From: Symsagittifera roscoffensis
Lineage: Eukaryota; Xenacoelomorpha; Acoela; Convolutidae
Length of the DNA: 64,000 nucleotides
Direction: 5' to 3'
NCBI RefSeq assembly: GCF_963678635.1
Contig: NC_087062.1
Coordinates: 54,818,473 to 54,882,472 of the forward strand
In this document: positions 25,075-37,078 of the stretch, piece by piece
Position numbering within the stretch: position 1 is the first letter of the stretch
Layout: each line of letters opens with the position of its first letter
The notes under the pieces: generated by a model
What the model was told of the DNA's origin: nothing
Database searches by the model: none
What the model saw: the letters and a program-made list of their open reading frames with translations, nothing else
Made by a program: the position numbers and the translations under genes

Positions 25075-25640
25075 AGTTCAGTCTTTGGTGACTTACAAGT
25101 CAGGTTTGCCTCTACTGCGCCTGGATCTGGTCGGATACCATGCTTGTCCACCATCCTCCCGGGTTATTTTATCGAGTTCTTCAAGATCTCGCACTTCGAG
25201 GGCTTGCATTTCTAGCCTGCCCTTTTCATACCCTAAAACTCTTCATCTAGCTGCTCAATATGATCCTCAAGAGTGGGTGTCGCTATCACCACATCATCCA
25301 CGTAAAACCTTATCAAAATTTCAAATTTTTTTTTTATTGTTACTCTTTTTAGTGCTTGTGACATCAATCACTGGAAAGTTGCTGTAGCGTTGCATAGGGC
25401 AAATGGCATCCTTTTTAACTGAAATAGACTCAGCTCGCAAGCAAGTCTTGTTTGCTCCTTTTCTTGTCTCATAAGTGGTACCTGCCAGAAAGCCAATCCC
25501 AGATCAAGAGTTGTAAAAACTTTGCATGCCCCAATTTCGAAAAGCTCTCTTCTATCCTCGGGACGGGATCAGCGTGCTTCACCGTGACGGAGTTCAGATA
25601 TCGAAAGTCACCACAATTTCTCAGCTGATCACCTTTCTTT
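25075..25640 (-). mobile_element. Reverse transcriptase core remnant
   Basis: Minus-sense sequence between the pre-RT segment and the RT connection region. The stretch reading VVIATPTLEDHI, which follows the catalytic YVDD in gypsy RT, is visible near 25260-25300. The remainder is degraded. Confidence 0.65.
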
Positions 25641-27450
25641 TTGGTTTTTTCTTTTCTCTAGTAATGTTTGTATTTCTTTTCTACAAGCGCCAGATTTTTG
25701 TGGTGTCATGAGCCTCGCCACCTCCCTGTGCGGTACCGCCGACTCCTCTAATTCAATTTCATGTTCAACAAAACTACAACACCCAGTATCCGCCTTGTGT
25801 CCCGAGGAAACATCCTGATTCCTATCAAACACATCCCGGATGCCTTCAAGCTGTTGGTCCATTATTTTTCCTCTTAACTGTTCAATTTCTGGTAATACCG
25901 GTTTTTTCTTTTTCAATTCCTCAAGTGTGGGTTTTTCTGGAAAGTTCGAACAGCTTGACAGTCCATCGTCTGTTTCTGACTTAGGTGAAATTATGACACA
26001 CGATGAAACTTTTATTCGCTTCAATCTAGTCAAGATACAAATCTTGTCCTTATGATATGGACAATCAAGAACTCCATAGTTTTTAATACTTCCAGTCACT
26101 TCAAAAAATTCCGCATTTCAACAGCAATGCGTATCCCAGCTTCCTCCCTCTCTGGATTGTGATTGATATTTAAAGAGTATTGATCACGGCACTGACGCAG
26201 AGGCCACTCTTGGTGATCGAGACTGATCTTCCTAAAATAGCAGCACTTTGGCTATTTGATTTGGTACTATGAATATCTATTTTTTATCACTGATTTCATT
26301 TTAGTTTTTCATCCTCAAGCTCACACTTGCAGCCTCATTGGGTTTCAACCTCGCCCTACTAGTCGAAAAAACCGGAGCTTTGCACTCTTGTGTCATTATA
26401 AAATTTACCCGTTTTGCTGCGTAGTTCCTTTCCTGATTTCGAATCCTAAACAACGCATCGTTAAGATCTATGGTTACATCAAAGTTCCTGATAAAATTCA
26501 TGCCCAAATTGAATTGATCCGATTTGTCTAGATTTTCACTACAAGAAAGCTCGTGCAGAGATTTCGTTCCCTCAAGCACAGATTTCTTTTCTACAAGCGC
26601 CAGATTTTTGTGGTGTCATGCGCCTCGCCACCTCCCTGTGCGGTACCGCCGACTCCTCTAATTCAATTTCATGTTCAACAAAACTACAACACCCATTATC
26701 CGCCTTGTGTCTCGAAAAAACATCCTGATTCCTATCAAATACATCCCGGCTGCCTTCAAGCTGTTGGTCCGTTATTTTTCCTCTTAACTGTTCAATTTCT
26801 GGTAATACCGGTTTTTGCATTTCCAATTCCTCAAGTGTGGGTCTTTCTGGAAAGTTCGAACAGCTTGACAGTCATCGTCTGTTTCTGACTTAGGTGAAAT
26901 TATGACACACGAAGAAACTTTTATTCACTTCAATCTACTCAAGATACAAATCTTGTCCTTATGATATGAACAATCAAGAACTCCATAGTTTTTAATACTT
27001 CCAGTCATTTCAAATAATTCCGCATTTCAACAGCAATGCGTATCCCAGCTTCCTCCCTCTCTGGATTGTGATTGATATTTAAAGAGTATTGATCACGGCA
27101 CTGACGCAGATGCCACTCTTGGTGATCGAGACTGATCTTCCTAAAATAGCAGCACTTTGGCTATTTGGATTTGGTACTATGAATATCTGTTTTTTATCAC
27201 TGATTTCATTTTAGTTTTTCATCCTCAAGCTCACACTTGCAGCCTCATTGGGTTTCAACCTCGCCCTACTAGTCGAAAAAACCGGAGCTTTGCACTCTTG
27301 TGTCATTATAAAATTTACCCGCTTTGCTGCGTAGTTCTTTTCCTGATTTCGAATCCTAAACAACGCATTGTTAAGATCTATGGTTACATCAAAGATCCTG
27401 AAAAAATACAAGAAAGCTCGTGCAGAGATTTCGTTCCCTCAAATTTAATG
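25641..27450 (-). mobile_element. Protease-RT junction region, tandemly duplicated (~910 bp)
   Basis: The segment about 25674-26580 is followed directly by a second copy, about 26584-27440, at an offset of 910 bases; one copy lacks ~50 bases near its end. Both encode the pre-RT part of gypsy Pol, with the hallmarks HKAD.GCCSFVEHEIELEE and PHREVAR.MTPQKS. The duplication is internal to the element and is slightly more diverged than the 4.77-kb repeat. Confidence 0.75.
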
Positions 27451-27454
27451 CTTT

Positions 27455-27962
27455 TATCGCTGTTTTCCCAAGAACCCTTAGCGCCCCTTTGTTTGCCGCT
27501 GACAGCCGGATTCTGAAATCTATCAGGTCATCTTTGTCAAATACCATCCGTCTCTATGTTTCTATTGGTATCATGCTCAAGACTGCTCTCGTATCAAGTA
27601 ACCCTTTTGAAGGCGTCTTCTTCCATTTATGCCAGTACATGAGCAGACACGTCCGCATCCGTGCCCAAATGCATAGCGTCTTCCTCAAGCCTTGCGGAAT
27701 GTCCAAATGACCTCGCTTTGATTTCGTCTCGACCCACGAAGATTTGGCCCGCCAGGTCATCATCGCACGTTTTCATCGTCTTTGTATAGATGTTGATTCC
27801 ATCTATATTTAGCATGACCTCGTATGGACCACACTCCTCGGTGTACCTGCTGTCTACTCTTATCGATTTTCCACCGCCTCTTGCCAGCAGTGCTCTGATC
27901 GCTTTCGATGGAGTTTGAGGACTAATGGTCTGCAAACAGTCCGCATATACGTCTATGTGCAT
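27455..27962 (-). mobile_element. Aspartic protease region
   Basis: Minus-sense coding contains LLDTRAVLSMIPIE, matching the aspartic protease active-site strand of gypsy elements (normally DTGA). It is preceded by a conserved upstream segment with GTDADVSAHVLA. A near-identical second copy lies at 32227-32734. Confidence 0.7.
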
Positions 27963-28069
27963 CAGTGTTTGATCATTCGATTCGCTTAAGTTCCTCGTTA
28001 CCTTAAGCGCTAATCTTGATTACTAAGCCACTATAGAAATCATGTTCTTTCATCTGGTTTATTTCGTCC

Positions 28070-29886
28070 TCATCTGATGCATAACCCAGGCTTTTCATAC
28101 CTGGTTTGTGAAAGGTTTAATCCGCCATGTGATGATCTGTCGACCCACATTTTGCACACGACCTGCGTTTGTCCATATCTTTTCTCGGCTTGTACCACGT
28201 CGACCCTTTGTTGCTGGCTCTTGAATTGGTTCTTCTTTGGTTTCATTAACATGTTATCTCTAGATTTCTGTCTCATCTCTTCCGGGGTTGGTGCGTTATC
28301 TTTTGATGGCGTATAATAGGTTTCCAACATTGTTCTCAAGTCGTCACTCTTCACCCCATCGATGAGTTTCGAAGTAATGCTAAAGTTCCTCCCGTTAGTT
28401 GACTCCTCCGGATCTCTTCTTCTTCTCACGCTCTCTAGATCATCCAGAAATCCATCAATCGAATCGTTAATCCTTTGTCTTTTTTTCTCAAACCTCATTA
28501 TTGCTTGATGTCTTTTCATTCCAGAGCTGAAACGATTCAATAATATTTCGAAATTTTTGTCCGCAGTATCACCTTCTTCTTACTTCTTGGCTACCACGAG
28601 CTTCAGTGCCGCGCCCTCCAGATTGCTTAATATCGCTTTGCAGGCATGTCCTTCATCATTTAAGTTGTCTTGCTCTAGATGTAACCTCATCACTTCGACC
28701 CAGGTGTATATGCAGCCATCCGACACATCTTTAAATTCCTTTGGTTTCTTGAATATCTTCCTCGACTTGCCACCTCCTCTCTTGCTAGACTCCGTGTTTC
28801 TCGTCGCAAATTCTTCAAGTGTCCTGTTCATCATTTCACAAGTGTTTGCCTATGTCATGGCATCTTCCACTGTACTCGCGTGTGTATTCGAGTCCCTTGG
28901 GACTCCAGTTGATTTTGATGCGCTTCCTTTCGTTGCTGACTTTCCTGTTTCTAATCCTACGATATTGGAGACTTGAGGCAGTGGAAGGGATTCTTGTTTC
29001 TTCCGATGCCTTTCCGCAAATTCAACCATTGTTCCGGGTTGTTTCACTGTTTTCTTCGCTGCCGCTTTATCCTGATTATTAGAATTTCTCAAGAGCGCAC
29101 CCAATTTGGACTGTATGGCATAGAAACTCCCTGCTTGGTCTCTGCTCATTGTGTACATTCTCATATCCAGACTCCAGAATTTGTCGTTTACGGTTTCATC
29201 CCGTTTTTTAATTTCTTCAGTATCCTTATGGATGAACTTCTCCCGTTCCTTGTCAGTTGTTTCTACTCTTTCAGCCATTTGTAGCAGTTTCTCTTCAGTT
29301 GCTCTTGATGGGGTGAAACAGTTTTCAAGACTCTCAATTTTACTACATCGAATCTCTCTTTTCATTTCCTTTCGGTCTTCCTTGCCGCTGAGTGACACGC
29401 TGATTTCTCTGTGAATCCTGTGCTCTGTTCTACTCCTTCGCCGGCCTCCGTTGTTATCGTAGAAACAGTTCCAAAAGTCTTGCTTTCGCCGGTCCCTGTA
29501 GGCACCTCCTCCTTATTTTTTGGTCATATCAACACCATAGCTGCAAGTCTCTTCGTGAAGGATGTCCTTTTTGTCTGGGAATTGTCTTTTATAGTTTCCG
29601 GGGTGCTGCCAGTGACCTCGTTTTCATTGCCTATTGGCGAGAATTCGTTTATTTTTGCTTCTTGTTCTTCAGCGTTTGGCATTGGCGTCGATTCTGTTGT
29701 TTTCTTCTCGACGTTGTCATCAATTTGATCAGGTGTCTCTAGATCAACATCCGCTACAGGTGCAATCTTTCCTTTTGTGAGCTTTCTTTCAGCTGTGTAT
29801 TTCATCTCTTTCTCTTCTTTGTTGCTTCGCGTGTTCATGATGTTAACTGAAACATCTTTTTTCTTCAGTCTTGGTACCCTTTTCAC
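28070..29886 (-). mobile_element. gag region, copy 1
   Basis: Several minus-sense tracts. The middle one (28834-28580) reads through DVSDGCIYTWVEVMRLHLEQ, the conserved core of the retrotransposon Gag capsid domain. The next (28540-28070) has FEKKRQRINDSIDGFLDDLE and then a Lys/Gln-rich nucleocapsid-like tail. The N-terminal part (29886-28850) is charged and helix-rich. It is broken; a near-identical copy lies 4772 bases to the right. Confidence 0.75.
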
Positions 29887-30259
29887 CGGTGTTTGTCTTG
29901 GCTGCCCTATTGGGCGATTGTGCCTTTGCCCGATTCTGCCTTTTTCTGGAACGACACTCTTGTTCTCTTCATGTTCTTTCTTTACAATTTTAGTCCGGGT
30001 ACAGTTTCGTCCATATTGAGGTGTTAAAAAATATCATTAAATAAAAAATCTACAACTCTTCTTAATTATTTAATCCTATCCAAATAATTTCAGTCGAATG
30101 TCTTTCTAACAGCCCGATTTAAAACTTAAATTTCCTAGATGTTCCTATTCCAAGTATTTGTCGTGAGCTTAACTTTTTAGCTTCCCCAGCCCTTGAAAAA
30201 TCTGGCCATGACTAGCTTGTTGAGCTTCCAGAGACTTGAATTCTCAAGTATTGGGCACT

Positions 30260-31067
30260 TATTTTAGCTTCCCCGGACTCAACTTCGTTAGTGTTGGGCA
30301 GTTGATTTGCCTTCCCAGGACTCAAGTGTTGGGCAGTTGACTTGCCTTCCCAGGACTCAAGTGCTGAGCAGTTAATTTGCCTTCCCAGGACTCAACGGTT
30401 GCGCATTTGATTTGCTTTCCCAGGCCTGAAGTGTTGGGCAGTTGAATTACCTTCCCAGTACTCAAGTGTTGGGCAGTTGAATTACCTTCCCAGTACTCAA
30501 GTGTTGGGTAGTTGATTTGCCTTCCTAGGACTCAAGTGCTGAGCAGTTAATTTGCTTTCTCAGGACTTAGGTGTTGGGCAGTTGATTTCCCTTCCCAGGA
30601 CTCAAGTGTTGAGCAGTTAATTTGCCTTCCCAGGACTTAGGTGTTCGGCAGTTGATTTGCCTTCCTAGGACTCAAGTGTTGAGCACTTGATTCGCCTTCC
30701 CAGGACTCAAGTGTTGAGCACATGATTCGCCTTCCCAGGACTCAAGTGTTGAGCAGTTAATTGCCTTCCCAGGACTTAGGTGTTGGGCAGTTGATTTGTT
30801 TTCCCAGGCCCCAAGTGTTGGGCAGTTGAATTACTCTCCTAGTACTCTAGTGTTGGGCAGTTGATTTGCCTTCCTAGGACTCGAGTGTTAGACGGATTTG
30901 CCTTCTCACGACTCAAGTGTTGAGCAGTTGACTTGCCTTCCCGGACTCAAGTGTTGAGCAGTTATCTTGACTTCCCAGGATTGAAGTGTTGGGCAGTTGA
31001 TTTGCCTTCCCACAACTCAAATGTTGAGCACTTGATTTACCTTCCCAGGACTCCAGGGTTGAGCACT
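30260..31067. repeat. 35-bp minisatellite, truncated array (~23 units)
   Basis: The unit is GCCTTCCCAGGACTCAAGTG then TTGGGCAGTTGATTT, 35 bases, with common variants such as GAGCACTTGATT and CCCAGGACTTAGGTG. It lies between gag copy 1 and the partial pol copy. It equals the first ~0.8 kb of the larger array at 35.03-37.08 kb. Confidence 0.9.
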
Positions 31068-32841
31068 TGATTTTAGTTTTTCATCCTCAAGCTCACACTT
31101 GCAGCCTCATTGGGTTTCAACCTCGCCCTACTAGTCGAAAAAACCGGAGCTTTGCACTCTTGTGTCATTATAAAATTTACCCGTTTTGCTGCGTAGTTCC
31201 TTTCCTGATTTCGAATCCTAAACAACGCATCGTTAAGATCTATGGTTACATCAAAGTTCCTGATAAAATTCATGCCCAAATTGAATTGATCCGATTTGTC
31301 TAGATTTTCACTACAAGAAAGCTCGTGCAGAGATTTCGTTCCCTCAAGCACAGATTTCTTTTCTACAAGCGCCAGATTTTTGTGGTGTCATGCGCCTCGC
31401 CACCTCCCTGTGCGGTACCGCCGACTCCTCTAATTCAATTTCATGTTCAACAAAACTACAACACCCATTATCCGCCTTGTGTCTCGAAAAAACATCCTGA
31501 TTCCTATCAAATACATCCCGGCTGCCTTCAAGCTGTTGGTCCGTTATTTTTCCTCTTAACTGTTCAATTTCTGGTAATACCGGTTTTTGCATTTCCAATT
31601 CCTCAAGTGTGGGTCTTTCTGGAAAGTTCGAACAGCTTGACAGTCATCGTCTGTTTCTGACTTAGGTGAAATTATGACACACGAAGAAACTTTTATTCAC
31701 TTCAATCTACTCAAGATACAAATCTTGTCCTTATGATATGAACAATCAAGAACTCCATAGTTTTTAATACTTCCAGTCATTTCAAATAATTCCGCATTTC
31801 AACAGCAATGCGTATCCCAGCTTCCTCCCTCTCTGGATTGTGATTGATATTTAAAGAGTATTGATCACGGCACTGACGCAGATGCCACTCTTGGTGATCG
31901 AGACTGATCTTCCTAAAATAGCAGCACTTTGGCTATTTGGATTTGGTACTATGAATATCTGTTTTTTATCACTGATTTCATTTTAGTTTTTCATCCTCAA
32001 GCTCACACTTGCAGCCTCATTGGGTTTCAACCTCGCCCTACTAGTCGAAAAAACCGGAGCTTTGCACTCTTGTGTCATTATAAAATTTACCCGCTTTGCT
32101 GCGTAGTTCTTTTCCTGATTTCGAATCCTAAACAACGCATTGTTAAGATCTATGGTTACATCAAAGATCCTGAAAAAATACAAGAAAGCTCGTGCAGAGA
32201 TTTCGTTCCCTCAAATTTAATGCTTTTATCGCTGTTTTCCCAAGAACCCTTAGCGCCCCTTTGTTTGCCGCTGACAGCCGGATTCTGAAATCTATCAGGT
32301 CATCTTTGTCAAATACCATCCGTCTCTATGTTTCTATTGGTATCATGCTCAAGACTGCTCTCGTATCAAGTAACCCTTTTGAAGGCGTCTTCTTCCATTT
32401 ATGCCAGTACATGAGCAGACACGTCCGCATCCGTGCCCAAATGCATAGCGTCTTCCTCAAGCCTTGCGGAATGTCCAAATGACCTCGCTTTGATTTCGTC
32501 TCGACCCACGAAGATTTGGCCCGCCAGGTCATCATCGCACGTTTTCATCGTCTTTGTATAGATGTTGATTCCATCTATATTTAGCATGACCTCGTATGGA
32601 CCACACTCCTCGGTGTACCTGCTGTCTACTCTTATCGATTTTCCACCGCCTCTTGCCAGCAGTGCTCTGATCGCTTTCGATGGAGTTTGAGGACTAATGG
32701 TCTGCAAACAGTCCGCATATACGTCTATGTGCATCAGTGTTTGATCATTCGATTCGCTTAAGTTCCTCGTTACCTTAAGCGCTAATCTTGATTACTAAGC
32801 CACTATAGAAATCATGTTCTTTCATCTGGTTTATTTCGTCC

Positions 32842-34658
32842 TCATCTGATGCATAACCCAGGCTTTTCATACCTGGTTTGTGAAAGGTTTAATCCGCCAT
32901 GTGATGATCTGTCGACCCACATTTTGCACACGACCTGCGTTTGTCCATATCTTTTCTCGGCTTGTACCACGTCGACCCTTTGTTGCTGGCTCTTGAATTG
33001 GTTCTTCTTTGGTTTCATTAACATGTTATCTCTAGATTTCTGTCTCATCTCTTCCGGGGTTGGTGCGTTATCTTTTGATGGCGTATAATAGGTTTCCAAC
33101 ATTGTTCTCAAGTCGTCACTCTTCACCCCATCGATGAGTTTCGAAGTAATGCTAAAGTTCCTCCCGTTAGTTGACTCCTCCGGATCTCTTCTTCTTCTCA
33201 CGCTCTCTAGATCATCCAGAAATCCATCAATCGAATCGTTAATCCTTTGTCTTTTTTTCTCAAACCTCATTATTGCTTGATGTCTTTTCATTCCAGAGCT
33301 GAAACGATTCAATAATATTTCGAAATTTTTGTCCGCAGTATCACCTTCTTCTTACTTCTTGGCTACCACGAGCTTCAGTGCCGCGCCCTCCAGATTGCTT
33401 AATATCGCTTTGCAGGCATGTCCTTCATCATTTAAGTTGTCTTGCTCTAGATGTAACCTCATCACTTCGACCCAGGTGTATATGCAGCCATCCGACACAT
33501 CTTTAAATTCCTTTGGTTTCTTGAATATCTTCCTCGACTTGCCACCTCCTCTCTTGCTAGACTCCGTGTTTCTCGTCGCAAATTCTTCAAGTGTCCTGTT
33601 CATCATTTCACAAGTGTTTGCCTATGTCATGGCATCTTCCACTGTACTCGCGTGTGTATTCGAGTCCCTTGGGACTCCAGTTGATTTTGATGCGCTTCCT
33701 TTCGTTGCTGACTTTCCTGTTTCTAATCCTACGATATTGGAGACTTGAGGCAGTGGAAGGGATTCTTGTTTCTTCCGATGCCTTTCCGCAAATTCAACCA
33801 TTGTTCCGGGTTGTTTCACTGTTTTCTTCGCTGCCGCTTTATCCTGATTATTAGAATTTCTCAAGAGCGCACCCAATTTGGACTGTATGGCATAGAAACT
33901 CCCTGCTTGGTCTCTGCTCATTGTGTACATTCTCATATCCAGACTCCAGAATTTGTCGTTTACGGTTTCATCCCGTTTTTTAATTTCTTCAGTATCCTTA
34001 TGGATGAACTTCTCCCGTTCCTTGTCAGTTGTTTCTACTCTTTCAGCCATTTGTAGCAGTTTCTCTTCAGTTGCTCTTGATGGGGTGAAACAGTTTTCAA
34101 GACTCTCAATTTTACTACATCGAATCTCTCTTTTCATTTCCTTTCGGTCTTCCTTGCCGCTGAGTGACACGCTGATTTCTCTGTGAATCCTGTGCTCTGT
34201 TCTACTCCTTCGCCGGCCTCCGTTGTTATCGTAGAAACAGTTCCAAAAGTCTTGCTTTCGCCGGTCCCTGTAGGCACCTCCTCCTTATTTTTTGGTCATA
34301 TCAACACCATAGCTGCAAGTCTCTTCGTGAAGGATGTCCTTTTTGTCTGGGAATTGTCTTTTATAGTTTCCGGGGTGCTGCCAGTGACCTCGTTTTCATT
34401 GCCTATTGGCGAGAATTCGTTTATTTTTGCTTCTTGTTCTTCAGCGTTTGGCATTGGCGTCGATTCTGTTGTTTTCTTCTCGACGTTGTCATCAATTTGA
34501 TCAGGTGTCTCTAGATCAACATCCGCTACAGGTGCAATCTTTCCTTTTGTGAGCTTTCTTTCAGCTGTGTATTTCATCTCTTTCTCTTCTTTGTTGCTTC
34601 GCGTGTTCACGATGTTAACTGAAACATCTTTTTTCTTCAGTCTTGGTACCCTTTTCAC
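32842..34658 (-). mobile_element. gag region, copy 2
   Basis: Duplicate of 28070-29886 at an offset of 4772 bases. Only one amino-acid difference was noticed across all compared tracts, so the copy is recent or artefactual. Confidence 0.75.
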
Positions 34659-35031
34659 CGGTGTTTGTCTTGGCTGCCCTATTGGGCGATTGTGCCTTTG
34701 CCCGATTCTGCCTTTTTCTGGAACGACACTCTTGTTCTCTTCATGTTCTTTCTTTACAATTTTAGTCCGGGTACAGTTTCGTCCATATTGAGGTGTTAAA
34801 AAATATCATTAAATAAAAAATCTACAACTCTTCTTAATTATTTAATCCTATCCAAATAATTTCAGTCGAATGTCTTTCTAACAGCCCGATTTAAAACTTA
34901 AATTTCCTAGATGTTCCTATTCCAAGTATTTGTCGTGAGCTTAACTTTTTAGCTTCCCCAGCCCTTGAAAAATCTGGCCATGACTAGCTTGTTGAGCTTC
35001 CAGAGACTTGAATTCTCAAGTATTGGGCACT

Positions 35032-37078
35032 TATTTTAGCTTCCCCGGACTCAACTTCGTTAGTGTTGGGCAGTTGATTTGCCTTCCCAGGACTCAAGTG
35101 TTGGGCAGTTGACTTGCCTTCCCAGGACTCAAGTGCTGAGCAGTTAATTTGCCTTCCCAGGACTCAACGGTTGCGCATTTGATTTGCTTTCCCAGGCCTG
35201 AAGTGTTGGGCAGTTGAATTACCTTCCCAGTACTCAAGTGTTGGGCAGTTGAATTACCTTCCCAGTACTCAAGTGTTGGGTAGTTGATTTGCCTTCCTAG
35301 GACTCAAGTGCTGAGCAGTTAATTTGCTTTCTCAGGACTTAGGTGTTGGGCAGTTGATTTCCCTTCCCAGGACTCAAGTGTTGAGCAGTTAATTTGCCTT
35401 CCCAGGACTTAGGTGTTCGGCAGTTGATTTGCCTTCCTAGGACTCAAGTGTTGAGCACTTGATTCGCCTTCCCAGGACTCAAGTGTTGAGCACATGATTC
35501 GCCTTCCCAGGACTCAAGTGTTGAGCAGTTAATTGCCTTCCCAGGACTTAGGTGTTGGGCAGTTGATTTGTTTTCCCAGGCCCCAAGTGTTGGGCAGTTG
35601 AATTACTCTCCTAGTACTCTAGTGTTGGGCAGTTGATTTGCCTTCCTAGGACTCGAGTGTTAGACGGATTTGCCTTCTCACGACTCAAGTGTTGAGCAGT
35701 TGACTTGCCTTCCCGGACTCAAGTGTTGAGCAGTTATCTTGACTTCCCAGGATTGAAGTGTTGGGCAGTTGATTTGCCTTCCCACAACTCAAATGTTGAG
35801 CACTTGATTTACCTTCCCAGGACTCCAGGGTTGCGCAGTTGATTTGGTTTCCCAGGCCTGAATTGTTGGGCAGTTGATTCGCCTTCCCAGGACTCAACGG
35901 TTGGGCAGTTGAATTACCTTCCCAGTACTGAAGTGTTGGGCAGTTGATTTGCCTTCCTAGGACTCAAGTGTTGAGCACTTGATTCGCCTTCATAGGACTC
36001 AAGTGTTGAGCAGTTAATTTGCCTTCCCAGGACTCAAGTGTTGAGCACTTGATTTGCCTTCCCAGGATTCAACAGTTGGGTAGTTGATTTGTTTTCCCAG
36101 GCCCCAAGTGTTGGGCAGTTGAATTACTCTCCTAGTACTCTAGTGTTGGGCAGTTGATTTGCCTTCCTAGGACTCGAGTGTTAGACGGATTTGCCTTCTC
36201 ACGACTCAAGTGTTGAGCAGTTGACTTGCCTTCCCGGACTCAAGTGTTGAGCAGTTAATTTGACTTCCCAGGATTGAAGGTGTTGGGCAGTTGATTTGCC
36301 TTCCCACAACTCAAATACTGAGGACTTGATTTACCTTCCCAGGACTCCAGGGTTGCGCAGTTGATTTGGTTTCCCAGGCCTGAATTGTTGGGCAGTTGAA
36401 TTACCTTCCCAGTACTCATGTGTTGGGCAGTTGATTCGCCTTCCCAGGACTCAACGGTTGGGCAGTTGATTTGCTTTCCCAGGCCTCAAATGTTTGGCAG
36501 TTGAATTACCTTCCCAGTAATCATGTGTTGGGCAGTTGATTTGCCTTCCCAGGACTTAGGCGTTGGACAGTTGATTTCCCTTCCCAGGACTCAAGTGTTG
36601 AGCACTCGACTCGCCTTCCCAGGACTCAAGTGTTGAGCAGTTAATTTGCCTTCCCAGGACTTAGGTGTTGCACAGTTGATTTGCCTTCCCAGTACTCAAG
36701 TGTTGAGCACTTGATTTTCCTTCCCAGGACTCAACGGTTGGGCAGTTGATTTGTTCTCCCAGGCTTCAAGTGTTGGGCAGTTGAATTACTTTCCTAGTAC
36801 TCAAGTGTTGGGCAGTTAATTTGCCTTTCTAGGACTCGAGTGTTAGGCGGATCTGACTTCTCAGGACTCAAGTGTTGGGCAGTTGATTTGCCTTCCCAAT
36901 ACTCCAGCAAACCAGTGTTGGGTAGTTGGTTTGTCTTCCCAGGACTCAAGTAGGTGTAGTGTTGGCCAGTTTATTTAGCTTCCCAATACACCAGCAAATC
37001 AGTGTTGGGCAGTTGATTTGCCTTCCCAGGACTCAAGTAAATTTAGTGTTGGGCAATTTATTAAGCTTCCCCGGAGCG
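35032..37078. repeat. 35-bp minisatellite, full array (~58 units)
   Basis: Same 35-base unit as at 30260-31067, continuing for about 2 kb. The last units are longer and irregular (AATACTCCAGCAAACCAGTG-type spacers). It lies in the leader between the right LTR and gag copy 2. A unit length not divisible by three and the lack of a shared frame make it noncoding. Confidence 0.9.

Larger units (their letters stand above)
26301..35838. repeat. 4772-bp direct tandem duplication inside the LTR element
   Basis: Units are about 26296-31067 and 31068-35839. Each runs from within the protease-RT junction through protease and gag into the leader minisatellite. The joint at ~31067 fuses a minisatellite unit (GAGCACTTG) to pol sequence (ATTTTAGTTTTTC), with a shared ATTT at the breakpoint. 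The copies are almost identical. Confidence 0.85.

Noticed and set aside
28973-29728. Plus-strand open stretches across gag as host genes
   Set aside because: They are antisense to recognised gag and recur precisely in its duplicate.
35685-35897. Minus-strand repeat protein encoded by the minisatellite
   Set aside because: The 35-base period is not a multiple of three, and no frame is shared from unit to unit.
30260-37078. A CRISPR array
   Set aside because: Units follow one another without unique spacers, within a eukaryotic retroelement.
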